DNA of 64,000 nucleotides from an uncultured Blautia sp. (GTDB lineage: Bacteria > Bacillota > Clostridia > Lachnospirales > Lachnospiraceae), in contig CALCDJ010000078.1 in NCBI GenBank assembly GCA_937900135.1, positions 128,585 through 192,584 of the forward strand, written 5' to 3'. The translations under genes and the position numbers were made by a program. Below are positions 8,436 through 16,465 of the stretch, one piece after another. The notes beneath the pieces were generated by a model. The model saw only the letters and a list, made by a program, of their open reading frames with translations. It was not told where the DNA came from and made no database searches. Position 1 is the first letter of the stretch, and the number at the start of each line of letters is the position of its first letter.

Positions 8436-9002
8436 ATGAAAAATTATTCTGTCACCCAATGGTGCGCCCAGTTTATCCAGCAGCAGGTTCAGCCTGGAGA
8501 TCTCTGCATCGACGCCACCATGGGAAACGGCAACGATACTCTGCTTCTTTCTTGCCTGTGCGGGGATACCGGACAGGTTCTTGCCTTTGATATCCAGGAA
8601 GAAGCCCTTATCCATACCAGAGAGCGTCTCCTTCTGGCACAGGCGCCAGAAAACTGTCAGCTCATTCTGGACTCTCACGAACATCTTGCATCTTACGCGC
8701 AGCCTGATTCTGTCAGTTGTATTGTGTTTAACTTCGGATATCTTCCTGGGGGCGACCACCAAAAAGCAACCCGGCGGGAATCCAGTCTTTCCGCCTTACG
8801 CGCAGCGCTTCCCCTGTTAAAAAAAGGAGGTCTTCTCTCCCTTTGTATTTACAGCGGCGGCGATACCGGTTTTGAAGAACGGGACACCATTCTTTCCTGG
8901 TTAAAGGAATTGAATCCCAAAGACTATCTGGTGATCAGAAGCGACTATTATAACCGCCCCAATCATCCCCCGATTCCTGTGCTGGTAATCCGTCTCCGGT
9001 AA
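8436..9002 (+). CDS. mnmM: tRNA mnm5s2U34 methyltransferase (MnmM/YtqB-like) SAM-dependent enzyme
   Basis: A 188-residue class I methyltransferase of the 'putative rRNA methylase' family. It has the SAM-binding motif CIDATMGNGNDTL near residues 25-37, the acceptor-side motif FNFGYLPGGDH near residue 100, and RPNHPPIPVLVIRLR at the end. Bacillus YtqB of this family was identified as MnmM, which finishes the wobble-uridine modification of some tRNAs. The ATG at 8436 with GGAGG 11 bases upstream is a better start than a TTG at 8418, which lies ahead of that site. The family assignment is firm and the substrate follows from homology. Confidence 0.85.
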   Translation: MKNYSVTQWCAQFIQQQVQPGDLCIDATMGNGNDTLLLSCLCGDTGQVLAFDIQEEALIHTRERLLLAQAPENCQLILDSHEHLASYAQPDSVSCIVFNFGYLPGGDHQKATRRESSLSALRAALPLLKKGGLLSLCIYSGGDTGFEERDTILSWLKELNPKDYLVIRSDYYNRPNHPPIPVLVIRLR

Positions 9003-9059
9003 TCCTCTTTCCCGGAATTCATTTCTTTTCAGGTAAACACTGCTTTTTTGAACTATCAG

Positions 9060-9102
9060 AAAGGGGATGGACGCCATTCACCGACGCCACATCCCCTTTT
9101 CC
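9060..9102. terminator. Bidirectional terminator
   Basis: AAAGGGGATG (9060-9069) pairs with CATCCCCTTT (9090-9099) across a 20-base loop, with a T-run on the plus strand. It separates converging mnmM and the cyclophilin gene. Confidence 0.75.
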
Positions 9103-9116
9103 AGCCTTTTCGTTAC

Positions 9117-9881
9117 TTAATCAATGATCTTGATGGTTTCCATAACCGGCTGCTGTGTTTCCGGAATGGTTCCATTGTCATCCACAGGTTTTGCTTCTGC
9201 ACAGATCTTATCTACAATATCCATTCCCTCTGTTACTTTTCCAAAAGCAGCATAATCTCCATCCAGGAACTGGCTGTCAGACTGCACAATAAAGAACTGA
9301 GAGCTTGCGCTGTCCGGATCTGAAGAGCGCGCCATGGAAATCACGCCTCTCTCATGAGAAAGGTCATTCTTCACTCCATTGCTGGAGAATTCACCCTTAA
9401 TGGTTTCTTCGGAACCGCCGGTTCCATTGCCAAGAGGATCTCCTCCCTGCATCATAAATCCATCCATGATCCGGTGGAAGGTTAATCCATCATAAAAGCC
9501 TTCCTGTGCCAGTTTCACAAAATTCGTTACAGAAATCGGCGCGGTATCTGCATCCAGTTCCAGTGAAATGGTGCCATAATCCTTAATTTCAATTTCTGCA
9601 TGATGAATACCGCTGAGCGCCTCTTCAGTATCCAGAAGAACTGTCTGGGTTGATCCCTTCGTCTCTTCTTCTGTTTCTGCATCAGCATCAGTTCCATCGG
9701 AGAATCCCGCTGCCTCTGCTTCCTCTTCGGTTGCGATCTTCTCTTCCTGGGAATCGGTGTTTTTTTCTGTTGTTTTTTCTGTGGCAGCTGTGTCTTTTTT
9801 TTCTGTTTCTCCACAGGCGGTCAGCACAGATGCGCCAAGAGCAGCTACACATAACATAGTCAAAAGTTTACGATTTTTCAT
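9117..9881 (-). CDS. Lipoprotein peptidyl-prolyl cis-trans isomerase (cyclophilin)
   Basis: A 254-residue secreted lipoprotein. The signal peptide ends in the lipobox LTAC (residues 19-22). An acidic, Glu/Thr-rich linker (about 23-90) follows, then a cyclophilin domain with FVKLAQEGFYDGLTFHRI, MQGGDPLGNGTGG and SQFFI. The domain is complete, so it should catalyse proline isomerisation and help extracytoplasmic protein folding. It lies 43 bases after trpS on the same strand and may share its transcript. Confidence 0.93.
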   Translation of the reverse strand: MKNRKLLTMLCVAALGASVLTACGETEKKDTAATEKTTEKNTDSQEEKIATEEEAEAAGFSDGTDADAETEEETKGSTQTVLLDTEEALSGIHHAEIEIKDYGTISLELDADTAPISVTNFVKLAQEGFYDGLTFHRIMDGFMMQGGDPLGNGTGGSEETIKGEFSSNGVKNDLSHERGVISMARSSDPDSASSQFFIVQSDSQFLDGDYAAFGKVTEGMDIVDKICAEAKPVDDNGTIPETQQPVMETIKIID

Positions 9882-9924
9882 TTTGTTCTACCTCCAAAGA
9901 TCCATTTCCTTATCTGTCAGAATC

Positions 9925-10944
9925 TTAACGGATTCTGTCCGGAAATCCTACCTTGCGCTGTACCTTACGCAGAGTCTTGTTCGCATAATAACCGGCCTTC
10001 TCTGCATTTTCCTTAATGATGGAATCCAGAAATGCCTTGTCTTTACTCAGGCGGGCAAATTCTTCCTGAAGGGGACGAAGCACACCGATCACAGCTTCTC
10101 CCACTGCCGGCTTAAATTCTCCATAGCCCTTGCCTTCAAACTCTTTTACTGTTTCGTCTGGTGTTTTACCAGTACATGCACTGTAAATGTCAATGAGGTT
10201 TTTGATTCCCGGCTGTTCCTCACGATAACAGATACAGCCCTCCGAATCTGTAACCGCGCGTTTACATTTACGCATAATCGTATCCGGATCATCCATAAGA
10301 TAAATACTTCCATTGGGATTTTCGTCAGATTTGGACATCTTTCTGGAAGGATCCTGCAGGCTCATAATCTTAGCGCCCACCTTACCAATATATGCTTCCG
10401 GTACAGTGAATACGTCTCCATAAATATTGTTAAACCGTTCTGCAATATTTCTGGTCAGTTCCAGATGCTGCATCTGATCCACACCAACAGGAACCACGTC
10501 TGCCTGGTAAAGAAGAATGTCTGCTGCCATCAGAACCGGATAGGTAAAAAGTCCGGCATTGATATTATCTGCATGCTTGGCAGCCTTATCCTTAAACTGG
10601 GTCATACGATTGAGCTCACCCATATAGGTAAAGCAGTTCAAAATCCATGCCAGTTCCGCATGACCAGATACATGGGACTGGTAATAAATGCAATTCTTCT
10701 TGGGGTCTAAGCCTGCTGCAATATATAAAGTCAGAAGATTCCGCGCTCTCTTACGGAGTTCTGCCGGATCCTGACGCACAGTGATGGAATGCATATCCAC
10801 CACGCTGTAAAAGCATTCGTATTCGTCACTCAAAGTCACCCAGTTCTTCAGCGCCCCAAGATAATTTCCAAGTGTCAGGTTTCCTGTGGCCTGCATTCCA
10901 CTGAATAAAACTTTTTTTCCGTCGATCATTGTTTTTTCCTCCAA
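9925..10944 (-). CDS. trpS: Tryptophanyl-tRNA synthetase
   Basis: A 339-residue class I aminoacyl-tRNA synthetase that charges tRNA(Trp). The HIGH-like motif appears as TGNLTLGNYLGAL near residues 20-32. The KMSKS motif is RKMSKSDEN near residue 200. DVVPVGVDQMQHLELTRNIA is the usual tRNA synthetase core. The leader of about 60 bases is too short for a T-box, so tryptophan-dependent antitermination is unlikely here. Confidence 0.97.
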   Translation of the reverse strand: MEEKTMIDGKKVLFSGMQATGNLTLGNYLGALKNWVTLSDEYECFYSVVDMHSITVRQDPAELRKRARNLLTLYIAAGLDPKKNCIYYQSHVSGHAELAWILNCFTYMGELNRMTQFKDKAAKHADNINAGLFTYPVLMAADILLYQADVVPVGVDQMQHLELTRNIAERFNNIYGDVFTVPEAYIGKVGAKIMSLQDPSRKMSKSDENPNGSIYLMDDPDTIMRKCKRAVTDSEGCICYREEQPGIKNLIDIYSACTGKTPDETVKEFEGKGYGEFKPAVGEAVIGVLRPLQEEFARLSKDKAFLDSIIKENAEKAGYYANKTLRKVQRKVGFPDRIR

Positions 10945-11014
10945 TTTCTGCCGTCATTTCTTATGATTTCCGTCGTGAACTTTCCTATTTGAATATGGAA
11001 AGCACTTTTACAGT

Positions 11015-11043
11015 AGTTTATCATTCTCTTTGCATAAAGTCAA
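11015..11043 (-). promoter_or_regulatory. Promoter of trpS
   Basis: TTGACT (11038-11043) and TAAACT (11015-11020) are spaced 17 bases apart on the minus strand. Confidence 0.7.
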
Positions 11044-11065
11044 TCCAAGGCTTTTGGTGTTTCTC

Positions 11066-11094
11066 TTGATACTTCTGCATTCCTCTGTTAAGAT
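11066..11094 (+). promoter_or_regulatory. Promoter of luxS
   Basis: TTGATA (11066-11071) and TAAGAT (11089-11094) are spaced 17 bases apart, with the luxS start codon 35 bases downstream. Confidence 0.7.
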
Positions 11095-11129
11095 AAAAGA
11101 AATCTTTTTCAGAAAGCGAGGAAAAACAA

Positions 11130-11609
11130 ATGGAAAAAATCACAAGTTTCACCATAGACCATATCAAACTTCAGCCTGGCGTTTACGTTTCCAGAAAGGA
11201 TTCTGTGGGCGATCAGGTGGTCACCACCTTTGATATCCGTATGACCTCCCCTAATGAGGAACCAGTTATGAATACTGCGGAGCTTCACACCATTGAACAT
11301 CTGGCAGCTACATTTCTGCGCAACCACAAAGAATTTGGGTCCAAAATGATCTACTGGGGTCCTATGGGATGCCGCACCGGTAACTATCTGCTTCTAAGCG
11401 GAGACTACGAATCCAAGGACATTGTTCCCCTTCTCATCGAAACCTTTACTTTTATCCGTGATTTTGAAGGAGAAGTTCCGGGAGCTTCTGCCAAAGACTG
11501 CGGAAACTATCTGGATATGAACCTCCCCATGGCAAAATACCTGGCCAGAAAATTTCTGGATGAGGTGCTGTTAAATATCACACCGGACCGTCTGGTTTAT
11601 CCGGAATAA
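11130..11609 (+). CDS. luxS: S-ribosylhomocysteine lyase LuxS
   Basis: A 159-residue metalloenzyme that splits S-ribosylhomocysteine into homocysteine and the autoinducer-2 precursor as part of the activated methyl cycle. All key residues are present: the zinc-binding HTIEH motif (His53, His57, with catalytic Glu56), Cys124 in KDCGNY as third ligand, and catalytic Cys81 in the GCRTG motif. It is a single-gene unit with its own promoter and terminator. No methyl-cycle partner (such as pfs) is adjacent. Confidence 0.97.
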   Translation: MEKITSFTIDHIKLQPGVYVSRKDSVGDQVVTTFDIRMTSPNEEPVMNTAELHTIEHLAATFLRNHKEFGSKMIYWGPMGCRTGNYLLLSGDYESKDIVPLLIETFTFIRDFEGEVPGASAKDCGNYLDMNLPMAKYLARKFLDEVLLNITPDRLVYPE

Positions 11610-11610
11610 A

Positions 11611-11661
11611 AAACAGCCTCCCTGCTTCCTGTCAAATCGGCAGAAAACAGAGAGGCTGTTT
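11611..11661. terminator. Bidirectional terminator after luxS
   Basis: AAACAGCCTC and GAGGCTGTTT form a 10-bp outer stem at 11611-11620 and 11652-11661. T-runs lie on both sides, so it serves luxS and the converging lipoprotein gene. Confidence 0.8.
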
Positions 11662-11678
11662 GCTTATTTTTTTATGGA

Positions 11679-12113
11679 TTATTGCGCCGGCGCTGCTGCT
11701 GCCACCGGTTCTGTACTTACATAATCTCCGCTGGCATAACAGGTCTGCTCATTGTACACAAGCTGAATCCATCCGTTCTCACTGACACCGGTGCTCTTAA
11801 TCTCCGTACCTGTTGTGAGGGATGCTACCCATTCTGCATCTGCACTGCAATCTGCACGAAGGTTCAAATCTGCTGCTGCATAATAAGTGCCTTCCTTCTT
11901 CTCTACCTTGATTCCACTTGGTGTCTGTTCAATTACCGGAGCCGGAGTCGGCGTTGCCTTGGGTTTCTTCGCTTTCTTGGGTTTCGGTGTGGGTTCTGGT
12001 GTAGGAGTTGCCTCAATGGCAATCGCCTTTGCCTGATCTGCTCCTTCAAATCCACAGCCTGGAATTGCAAGGGCAAATCCAAGAGCCAGTATAAACAGCC
12101 CGCATTTTTTCAT
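11679..12113 (-). CDS. Lipoprotein with SH3-type domain
   Basis: A 144-residue secreted protein. The signal peptide ends in PGC (lipobox cysteine near residue 20). A Pro/Thr/Lys-rich spacer with ATPTPEPTPKPKK and ATPTPAP (about 33-65) lets the domain reach through the wall. The C-terminal part from about residue 75 resembles a bacterial SH3 domain: AADLNLRADCSADAEWVASL, then GTEIKSTG and GWIQLVYNEQTCYASGDYV. Such domains often bind peptidoglycan. No enzyme domain is attached, so its role is unknown. Confidence 0.85.
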   Translation of the reverse strand: MKKCGLFILALGFALAIPGCGFEGADQAKAIAIEATPTPEPTPKPKKAKKPKATPTPAPVIEQTPSGIKVEKKEGTYYAAADLNLRADCSADAEWVASLTTGTEIKSTGVSENGWIQLVYNEQTCYASGDYVSTEPVAAAAPAQ

Positions 12114-12369
12114 GGTCAGTTCCTCCTTTATCTATCTCTTACGTTTAATGGATCTGTCCATTCATGCCACCTGATTCCCTATCCCGGCAGGAATGTACAG
12201 CCTGTTTTTCTCAGAAATCATTTCCTAACAACTATACCCTATTTCCCCTGTATTGTGCAAGTCTTTTTTCCATACAGGAAGGGAATCCTGTGTTTTCGGC
12301 TGTATTTTACCGGTGTCAGTCTCTGTATGATCCATTCCCCCGAGAGAAAACGACAAATATCTGAGGATA

Positions 12370-13788
12370 TCAGAACCGAAAATCCCGCTTTCCTTCTTCA
12401 ATTTCTTTTAAATGACGCTCACAGATTTCTCTGGTCTTTTCCCGACCCACATTCTGAAGTTCCCGTTCAATCACCTTTAAGCCTTTTGCCCTGGTATCTA
12501 CAGACGCATAATCCTCCAGATACTCTTTCAGGGTCATCAGCGCATTGGGATGGCAGCAGTTTGCAATCTGTCCGGTTTTTACCAGGGACATAAAGCGGTC
12601 ACCGGTGCGCCCCTCCCGGTAGCAGGCAGTACAAAAGCTTGGAATATAGCCCAGTTCCAGGAGCCAGTTGATCACTTCATCCAGAGTCCTTCGATCACTT
12701 ACATCAAACTGGGATGAATTATCTTCTTCGGCTTCCTCTTCCACATAACCGCCCACAGAAGTTCTGGAGCCGCCGCTGATCTGGGAAATTCCAAGATCCA
12801 GTACCTTTTCTCTGCATTTTGGTGACTCTCTGGTGGATATGATCATTCCCGTATAAGGAACGGCAATACGAATGACTGCAACAATCTTCTGGAAAACATC
12901 ATCTGGAACCGCATTGGAAAAATCAGCTGTATCAATATCATCTGCCGGACAGATTCTTGGCACACTGATGGTATGAGGACCCACACCGAACCGGGCTTCC
13001 AGGTGTTCCGCATGCATGAGAAGTCCTACAAAATCATAATGATAGGTATCAAGACCAAACAAAACGCCGCAGCCTACATCATCAATTCCGCCCTCCATGG
13101 CACGATCCATTGCCTCTGTATGATAAGCATAATCGCTTTTCGGTCCAGTTGGATGAAGTTTTTCATAGCTTTCTTTATTGTAAGTTTCCTGAAACAGGAT
13201 GTAAGTACCGATGCCTGCCTCTTTCAGCTTCCGGTAATTTTCCACTGTGGTAGCTGCAATGTTGACATTGACTCTTCGGATTGCTCCGTTTTTGTGCTTA
13301 ATGCTGTAAATCGTTTTAATGCTTTCCAGTACATACTCAATGGGATTATTCTTGGGATCTTCTCCTGTTTCCAGGGCCAGACGCTTGTGTCCCATATCCT
13401 GGAGAGCAATGACCTCCTGACGAATTTCTTCCTGTGTCAGTTTTTTTCTGCGGATGTGTTTATTTTTTGCATGGTAAGGACAGTATACACAGCCGTTGAT
13501 GCAATAATTGGATAAATATAATGGCGCAAACATCACAATCCGGTTTCCGTAAAATTTCTGTTTAATTTCCTTCGCCACATGATACATCTGCTCTACCAGA
13601 TCTGGATCGTCACATTCCAGAAGAAGCGCCGCCTCTCTGTGGGTCAGTCCCTTGCAGTCTCTGGCCCGCTCAATAAGGCCGGAAATCAACTCTCTGTTTC
13701 CTTTATTTGCATTGGCATATTCCAACGTATCCAGAATTTCCTGATGATCAATAAATTCAGTTGCTTTTGCGGATTTTACATCATACAT
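12370..13788 (-). CDS. hydG: [FeFe]-hydrogenase maturase HydG (radical SAM tyrosine lyase)
   Basis: A 472-residue radical SAM enzyme that cleaves tyrosine to supply CO and cyanide for the hydrogenase H-cluster. The radical SAM cluster cysteines are in NYCINGCVYC (Cys96, Cys100, Cys103). The C-terminal end holds the second cluster region with FCTACYREGRTGDRFM and a CC pair about 20 residues later, which distinguishes HydG from ThiH. I take the ATG at 13788 because the upstream extension overlaps hydE. The start overlaps the hydE stop by eight bases, so the two are coupled. HydF and the hydrogenase itself are not in the window. Confidence 0.95.
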   Translation of the reverse strand: MYDVKSAKATEFIDHQEILDTLEYANANKGNRELISGLIERARDCKGLTHREAALLLECDDPDLVEQMYHVAKEIKQKFYGNRIVMFAPLYLSNYCINGCVYCPYHAKNKHIRRKKLTQEEIRQEVIALQDMGHKRLALETGEDPKNNPIEYVLESIKTIYSIKHKNGAIRRVNVNIAATTVENYRKLKEAGIGTYILFQETYNKESYEKLHPTGPKSDYAYHTEAMDRAMEGGIDDVGCGVLFGLDTYHYDFVGLLMHAEHLEARFGVGPHTISVPRICPADDIDTADFSNAVPDDVFQKIVAVIRIAVPYTGMIISTRESPKCREKVLDLGISQISGGSRTSVGGYVEEEAEEDNSSQFDVSDRRTLDEVINWLLELGYIPSFCTACYREGRTGDRFMSLVKTGQIANCCHPNALMTLKEYLEDYASVDTRAKGLKVIERELQNVGREKTREICERHLKEIEEGKRDFRF

Positions 13789-14839
13789 AATCGTTCTTCC
13801 TTTCTCTGATGGCATCTCCCCGGTCCACCACAATGTGGCAGCCAATTTCTTCCATACGTTTTTTTAATTGCATAAGCCCTTCTGCCGCCTCTTCTCCGGT
13901 ACAGATCTTATCGTCATAAAGCATATATTTCTTTCTCACAGAAACCGGCGATAAATTGGGCATAACCACATTGGCACCGGAAAGGATTCCCAGTTCTCTT
14001 CCCTTTGGATGAATGGTGCCAAGGGCTGTGGTTGCCGGAAGAAGTACCTCCGGCAGAAGCAAACGAAGAAGCGCAAGATAAAACAGGGTATCCGAAAGAG
14101 TTCCATTTTCCCAGTCGCAAAAAGGTGTTTCTTTGTGAGAAATAAAAGGTCCGATTCCCACCATTTCCGGAGAGAGTTCTTTTAGGAACAAAAAATCTTC
14201 CACCAGAGTATCAAGGTTCTGATAGGGTGAGCCCACCATAAACCCGGCTCCTGTCTGAAATCCCAGCCGTTTCAGGGTAAACAGACACCTTTTCCGGTTC
14301 TCTGCTGAAAGTTCCTGGGGATGCAGTTTCCTGTAATGAGCTTCATTGGCCGTTTCATGTCTTAAAAGATAACGGTCTGCGCCTGCTTCTTTATAAGCGG
14401 CATATTCTTCTTCTGTTTTTTCTCCTATGGAAAGGGTCAGGGCACAATCCGGATATCTTTCTTTTATATTCCGAATCAGTGCTGTCATTCTCCCCCGGGA
14501 AAAGGCTCCGTCCTCTCCCCCCTGAAGCACAAAGGTGCGAAATCCCAACGCATACCCTTCCTGGCAGCAGGCAAGAATTTCCTCTTCCTTAAGCCGGTAT
14601 CGAATCGCCTTTCGGTTACTCCTTCTGATTCCACAGTAATAACAGTCATTTTTACAATAATTGGTAAATTCAATAAGACCCCGGATGAAAATCCGGTTTC
14701 CATAGACCTTCTGCCGCGCCTCATTGGCTCGTGCTCTTGCATAAAGGTCTGTCTCCTCTGTTCTGTTTTGTAAAAGAGCCTTCCATTCTTGGGCTGTCAG
14801 TGTCCTCGTCTCAGATAACTGATCAATGAGCGCCTTCAT
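13781..14839 (-). CDS. hydE: [FeFe]-hydrogenase maturase HydE (radical SAM)
   Basis: A 352-residue radical SAM protein that takes part in building the H-cluster with HydF and HydG. The cluster motif is NYCKNDCYYCGIR (Cys62, Cys66, Cys69). GGEDGAFSRG and the barrel sequence GIGPFISHKETPF are typical of HydE rather than biotin synthase. Its ATG follows the stop of the small regulator gene directly, and its end overlaps hydG. Confidence 0.95.
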   Translation of the reverse strand: MKALIDQLSETRTLTAQEWKALLQNRTEETDLYARARANEARQKVYGNRIFIRGLIEFTNYCKNDCYYCGIRRSNRKAIRYRLKEEEILACCQEGYALGFRTFVLQGGEDGAFSRGRMTALIRNIKERYPDCALTLSIGEKTEEEYAAYKEAGADRYLLRHETANEAHYRKLHPQELSAENRKRCLFTLKRLGFQTGAGFMVGSPYQNLDTLVEDFLFLKELSPEMVGIGPFISHKETPFCDWENGTLSDTLFYLALLRLLLPEVLLPATTALGTIHPKGRELGILSGANVVMPNLSPVSVRKKYMLYDDKICTGEEAAEGLMQLKKRMEEIGCHIVVDRGDAIRERKNDYV

Positions 14840-15097
14840 TTACTTTTTCTCCGGCAGCTTTGAATAAACGGTTTTGCTGGAAACCCCGGGAAGCATTCCC
14901 AGTTTTCCGGACAATGCGCTGATTTTTTCCTGAGGCGCATCCAGGATCACACTGATGACAGAAACCTCTCTCTCCCGATAAGGAACTCCCATCCTGCCCA
15001 CAATATACTCTCCATATTGATGGAGCAGTTGATTCAGCTCTTCACTTTTGGAACGGTCTTCCACAATAATGGCAATCACTGCAATTCTTGTCTCCAT
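14840..15097 (-). CDS. TM1266-type iron-only hydrogenase system regulator
   Basis: An 85-residue ACT-like small protein with METRIAVIAIIVEDRSKS at the N-terminus and SVISVILDAPQEKISALSGKLG in the second half. This matches the small family found beside hydE/hydG/hydF and called putative iron-only hydrogenase regulator. The ATG at 15097 is preceded by AGAAGGAG. A longer in-frame version to 15193 would start inside the leader hairpin and is rejected. Its stop codon touches the hydE start. The family's ligand and mechanism are, as far as I know, not settled. Confidence 0.85.
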   Translation of the reverse strand: METRIAVIAIIVEDRSKSEELNQLLHQYGEYIVGRMGVPYREREVSVISVILDAPQEKISALSGKLGMLPGVSSKTVYSKLPEKK

Positions 15098-15159
15098 AGA
15101 TTTTTCTCCTTCTTTTTTTTGATACGCACGTTCTTTCTCATGATAGGAACTGTACACGG

Positions 15160-15280
15160 AAAAAGCCGAAATCCCCCACGGACTCCGGCTCATATTGTTC
15201 AGAAATTCTCTTTTCCTTATTTACTATGCTCTGGCAGTCCATTCTCCGCAGGAATTTTCCTTAAAAGTCCGGTGCTTATC
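15160..15280 (-). promoter_or_regulatory. Probable attenuator/riboswitch-like leader of the hydrogenase maturation operon
   Basis: On the minus strand a stem of about 11 bp (AGCCGGAGTCC at 15180-15190 with GGGATTTCGGCT from 15175 down to 15164) is followed by five U residues. It forms an intrinsic terminator about 60 bases before the first gene. The early leader segment CACCGGACTT (15265-15274) can pair with GAGTCCGTG (15177-15185), which is the terminator's own 5' arm plus loop. That gives two mutually exclusive folds. Roughly 90 bases lie between them, including GGAAAATTCC. A weak promoter TTTTGA-16-TAAAAT is at 15283-15310. I do not recognise the RNA class. Confidence 0.6.
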
Positions 15281-15334
15281 TTATTTTATCCTATCACACT
15301 TTTTTCAAAACACAATCATTTCTTTCTGCTATTT

Positions 15335-16321
15335 TCAGATTTTTTCAAAGAGAACATCTACATTGCCGCCGCAAATCATTCCCAGATTACGCTGGTCACT
15401 GACAGAAAGGTTATAAGAAACCAGTTCTGTTCCCGTTACCACAGATGCATGCTGCATGGCTTCGTATTCCACGCTTCCTCCGCCAATGCTTCCATAAGAG
15501 GAACCATCCTCCCCCAAAAACATCTTACTTCCCATTCCCCTTGGAGAGGAGCCGGATTTTTTTACAATGGTAAGCATAACTCCTTTTTTACCACTAAGCA
15601 CCGCCTCTTCCACCTTCTCATCTGCAAAAGAAAGGTATCTTCTGTTTTTTTCCTGTACGATTTCTGCCATGATGCTAATGGCAATTTCTTCTGGAAGCTG
15701 ACCGCCGATGGGAAGTCCAATGGGCGCATGAATGGTATCCAGTTCTTTTTCTGTAAAACCTTCTCCCATGAGTTTTTCCCTGGAAAGCCGCACCTTTGTC
15801 TTACTTCCAATCATTCCAAAATATACATATGGACGACGCAGAATCTGTCTCGCACAGATACTGTCTCCTGTATGTCCCCTTGTTACTACCACATAATAAG
15901 CATTTTCGTAAAGGGGAATTTTTTCTGACAGTTCTTCAAAGGAACCAAGAATCAGCTGATCCGCTTCTGGAAAACGTTCCCGTGTAAGAAATTCCGGTCT
16001 GTCATCCATTACCGTTACATGAAATCCCAGCATACTTCCCAGATGGGCCACAGGGCAGGATACATGACCTCCTCCCAAAATGATCAGCTGAGGATTCTGA
16101 CGAAACAGTTCCACAAAGACTTTCCGATTTCCCACCAGGAGAAGCCCTGTCTCTTCCTGAGACAAAATCTGCGCTTCCATTCCGCTCCAGTCTGCGGAAT
16201 CTTCAGAAAAAAGTCCCCCCTGCTCTGCCATACACCGGCTTCCGGTTCCCGGTCCTTCCACGATCACTGCTGTTCTGGCCATCCCGTTTTCTTTTAATGC
16301 ATTATATATCCGTTTATACAT
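15335..16321 (-). CDS. XdhC-family molybdenum hydroxylase maturation factor, domain order reversed
   Basis: A 328-residue protein of the XdhC/CoxI family, which helps insert and sulfurate the molybdenum cofactor in xanthine dehydrogenase-type enzymes. The Rossmann domain comes first, with the nucleotide-binding stretch LIILGGGHVSCPVAHLG (GGGH at residues 83-86) and VTRGHTGD. The CoxI-type domain comes last (from about 245), with SGSSPRGMGSKM, GSIGGGSVEYEAM and GMICGGNVDVLFE. Classical XdhC has the opposite order. It is alone on its strand, 37 kb from the xdh operon, so it may serve that enzyme or another molybdenum hydroxylase. Confidence 0.85.
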   Translation of the reverse strand: MYKRIYNALKENGMARTAVIVEGPGTGSRCMAEQGGLFSEDSADWSGMEAQILSQEETGLLLVGNRKVFVELFRQNPQLIILGGGHVSCPVAHLGSMLGFHVTVMDDRPEFLTRERFPEADQLILGSFEELSEKIPLYENAYYVVVTRGHTGDSICARQILRRPYVYFGMIGSKTKVRLSREKLMGEGFTEKELDTIHAPIGLPIGGQLPEEIAISIMAEIVQEKNRRYLSFADEKVEEAVLSGKKGVMLTIVKKSGSSPRGMGSKMFLGEDGSSYGSIGGGSVEYEAMQHASVVTGTELVSYNLSVSDQRNLGMICGGNVDVLFEKI

Positions 16322-16404
16322 ATTTCTTCTCCTATCTTCCTGTCTATTACATTCTATAACTTTAGGATATCAAAAAAAATATTCTTTGTAAATATGAATA
16401 AAAC

Positions 16405-16433
16405 TTGTGTTTCTTTTCCCTGTATAATATAAT
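16405..16433 (+). promoter_or_regulatory. Promoter of the cysteine desulfidase-type gene
   Basis: TTGTGT (16405-16410) and TATAAT (16428-16433) are spaced 17 bases apart, about 33 bases before the start codon. Confidence 0.75.
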
Positions 16434-16465
16434 ATTTGCATAAACTTTTTGAAGGAGGGAGAATA

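Noticed and set aside
10945..11043. T-box leader before trpS
   Set aside because: The leader is only about 60 bases and lacks specifier and antiterminator sequences.
13789..13845. N-terminal extension of HydG
   Set aside because: It overlaps hydE in another frame and relatives start at the ATG at 13788.
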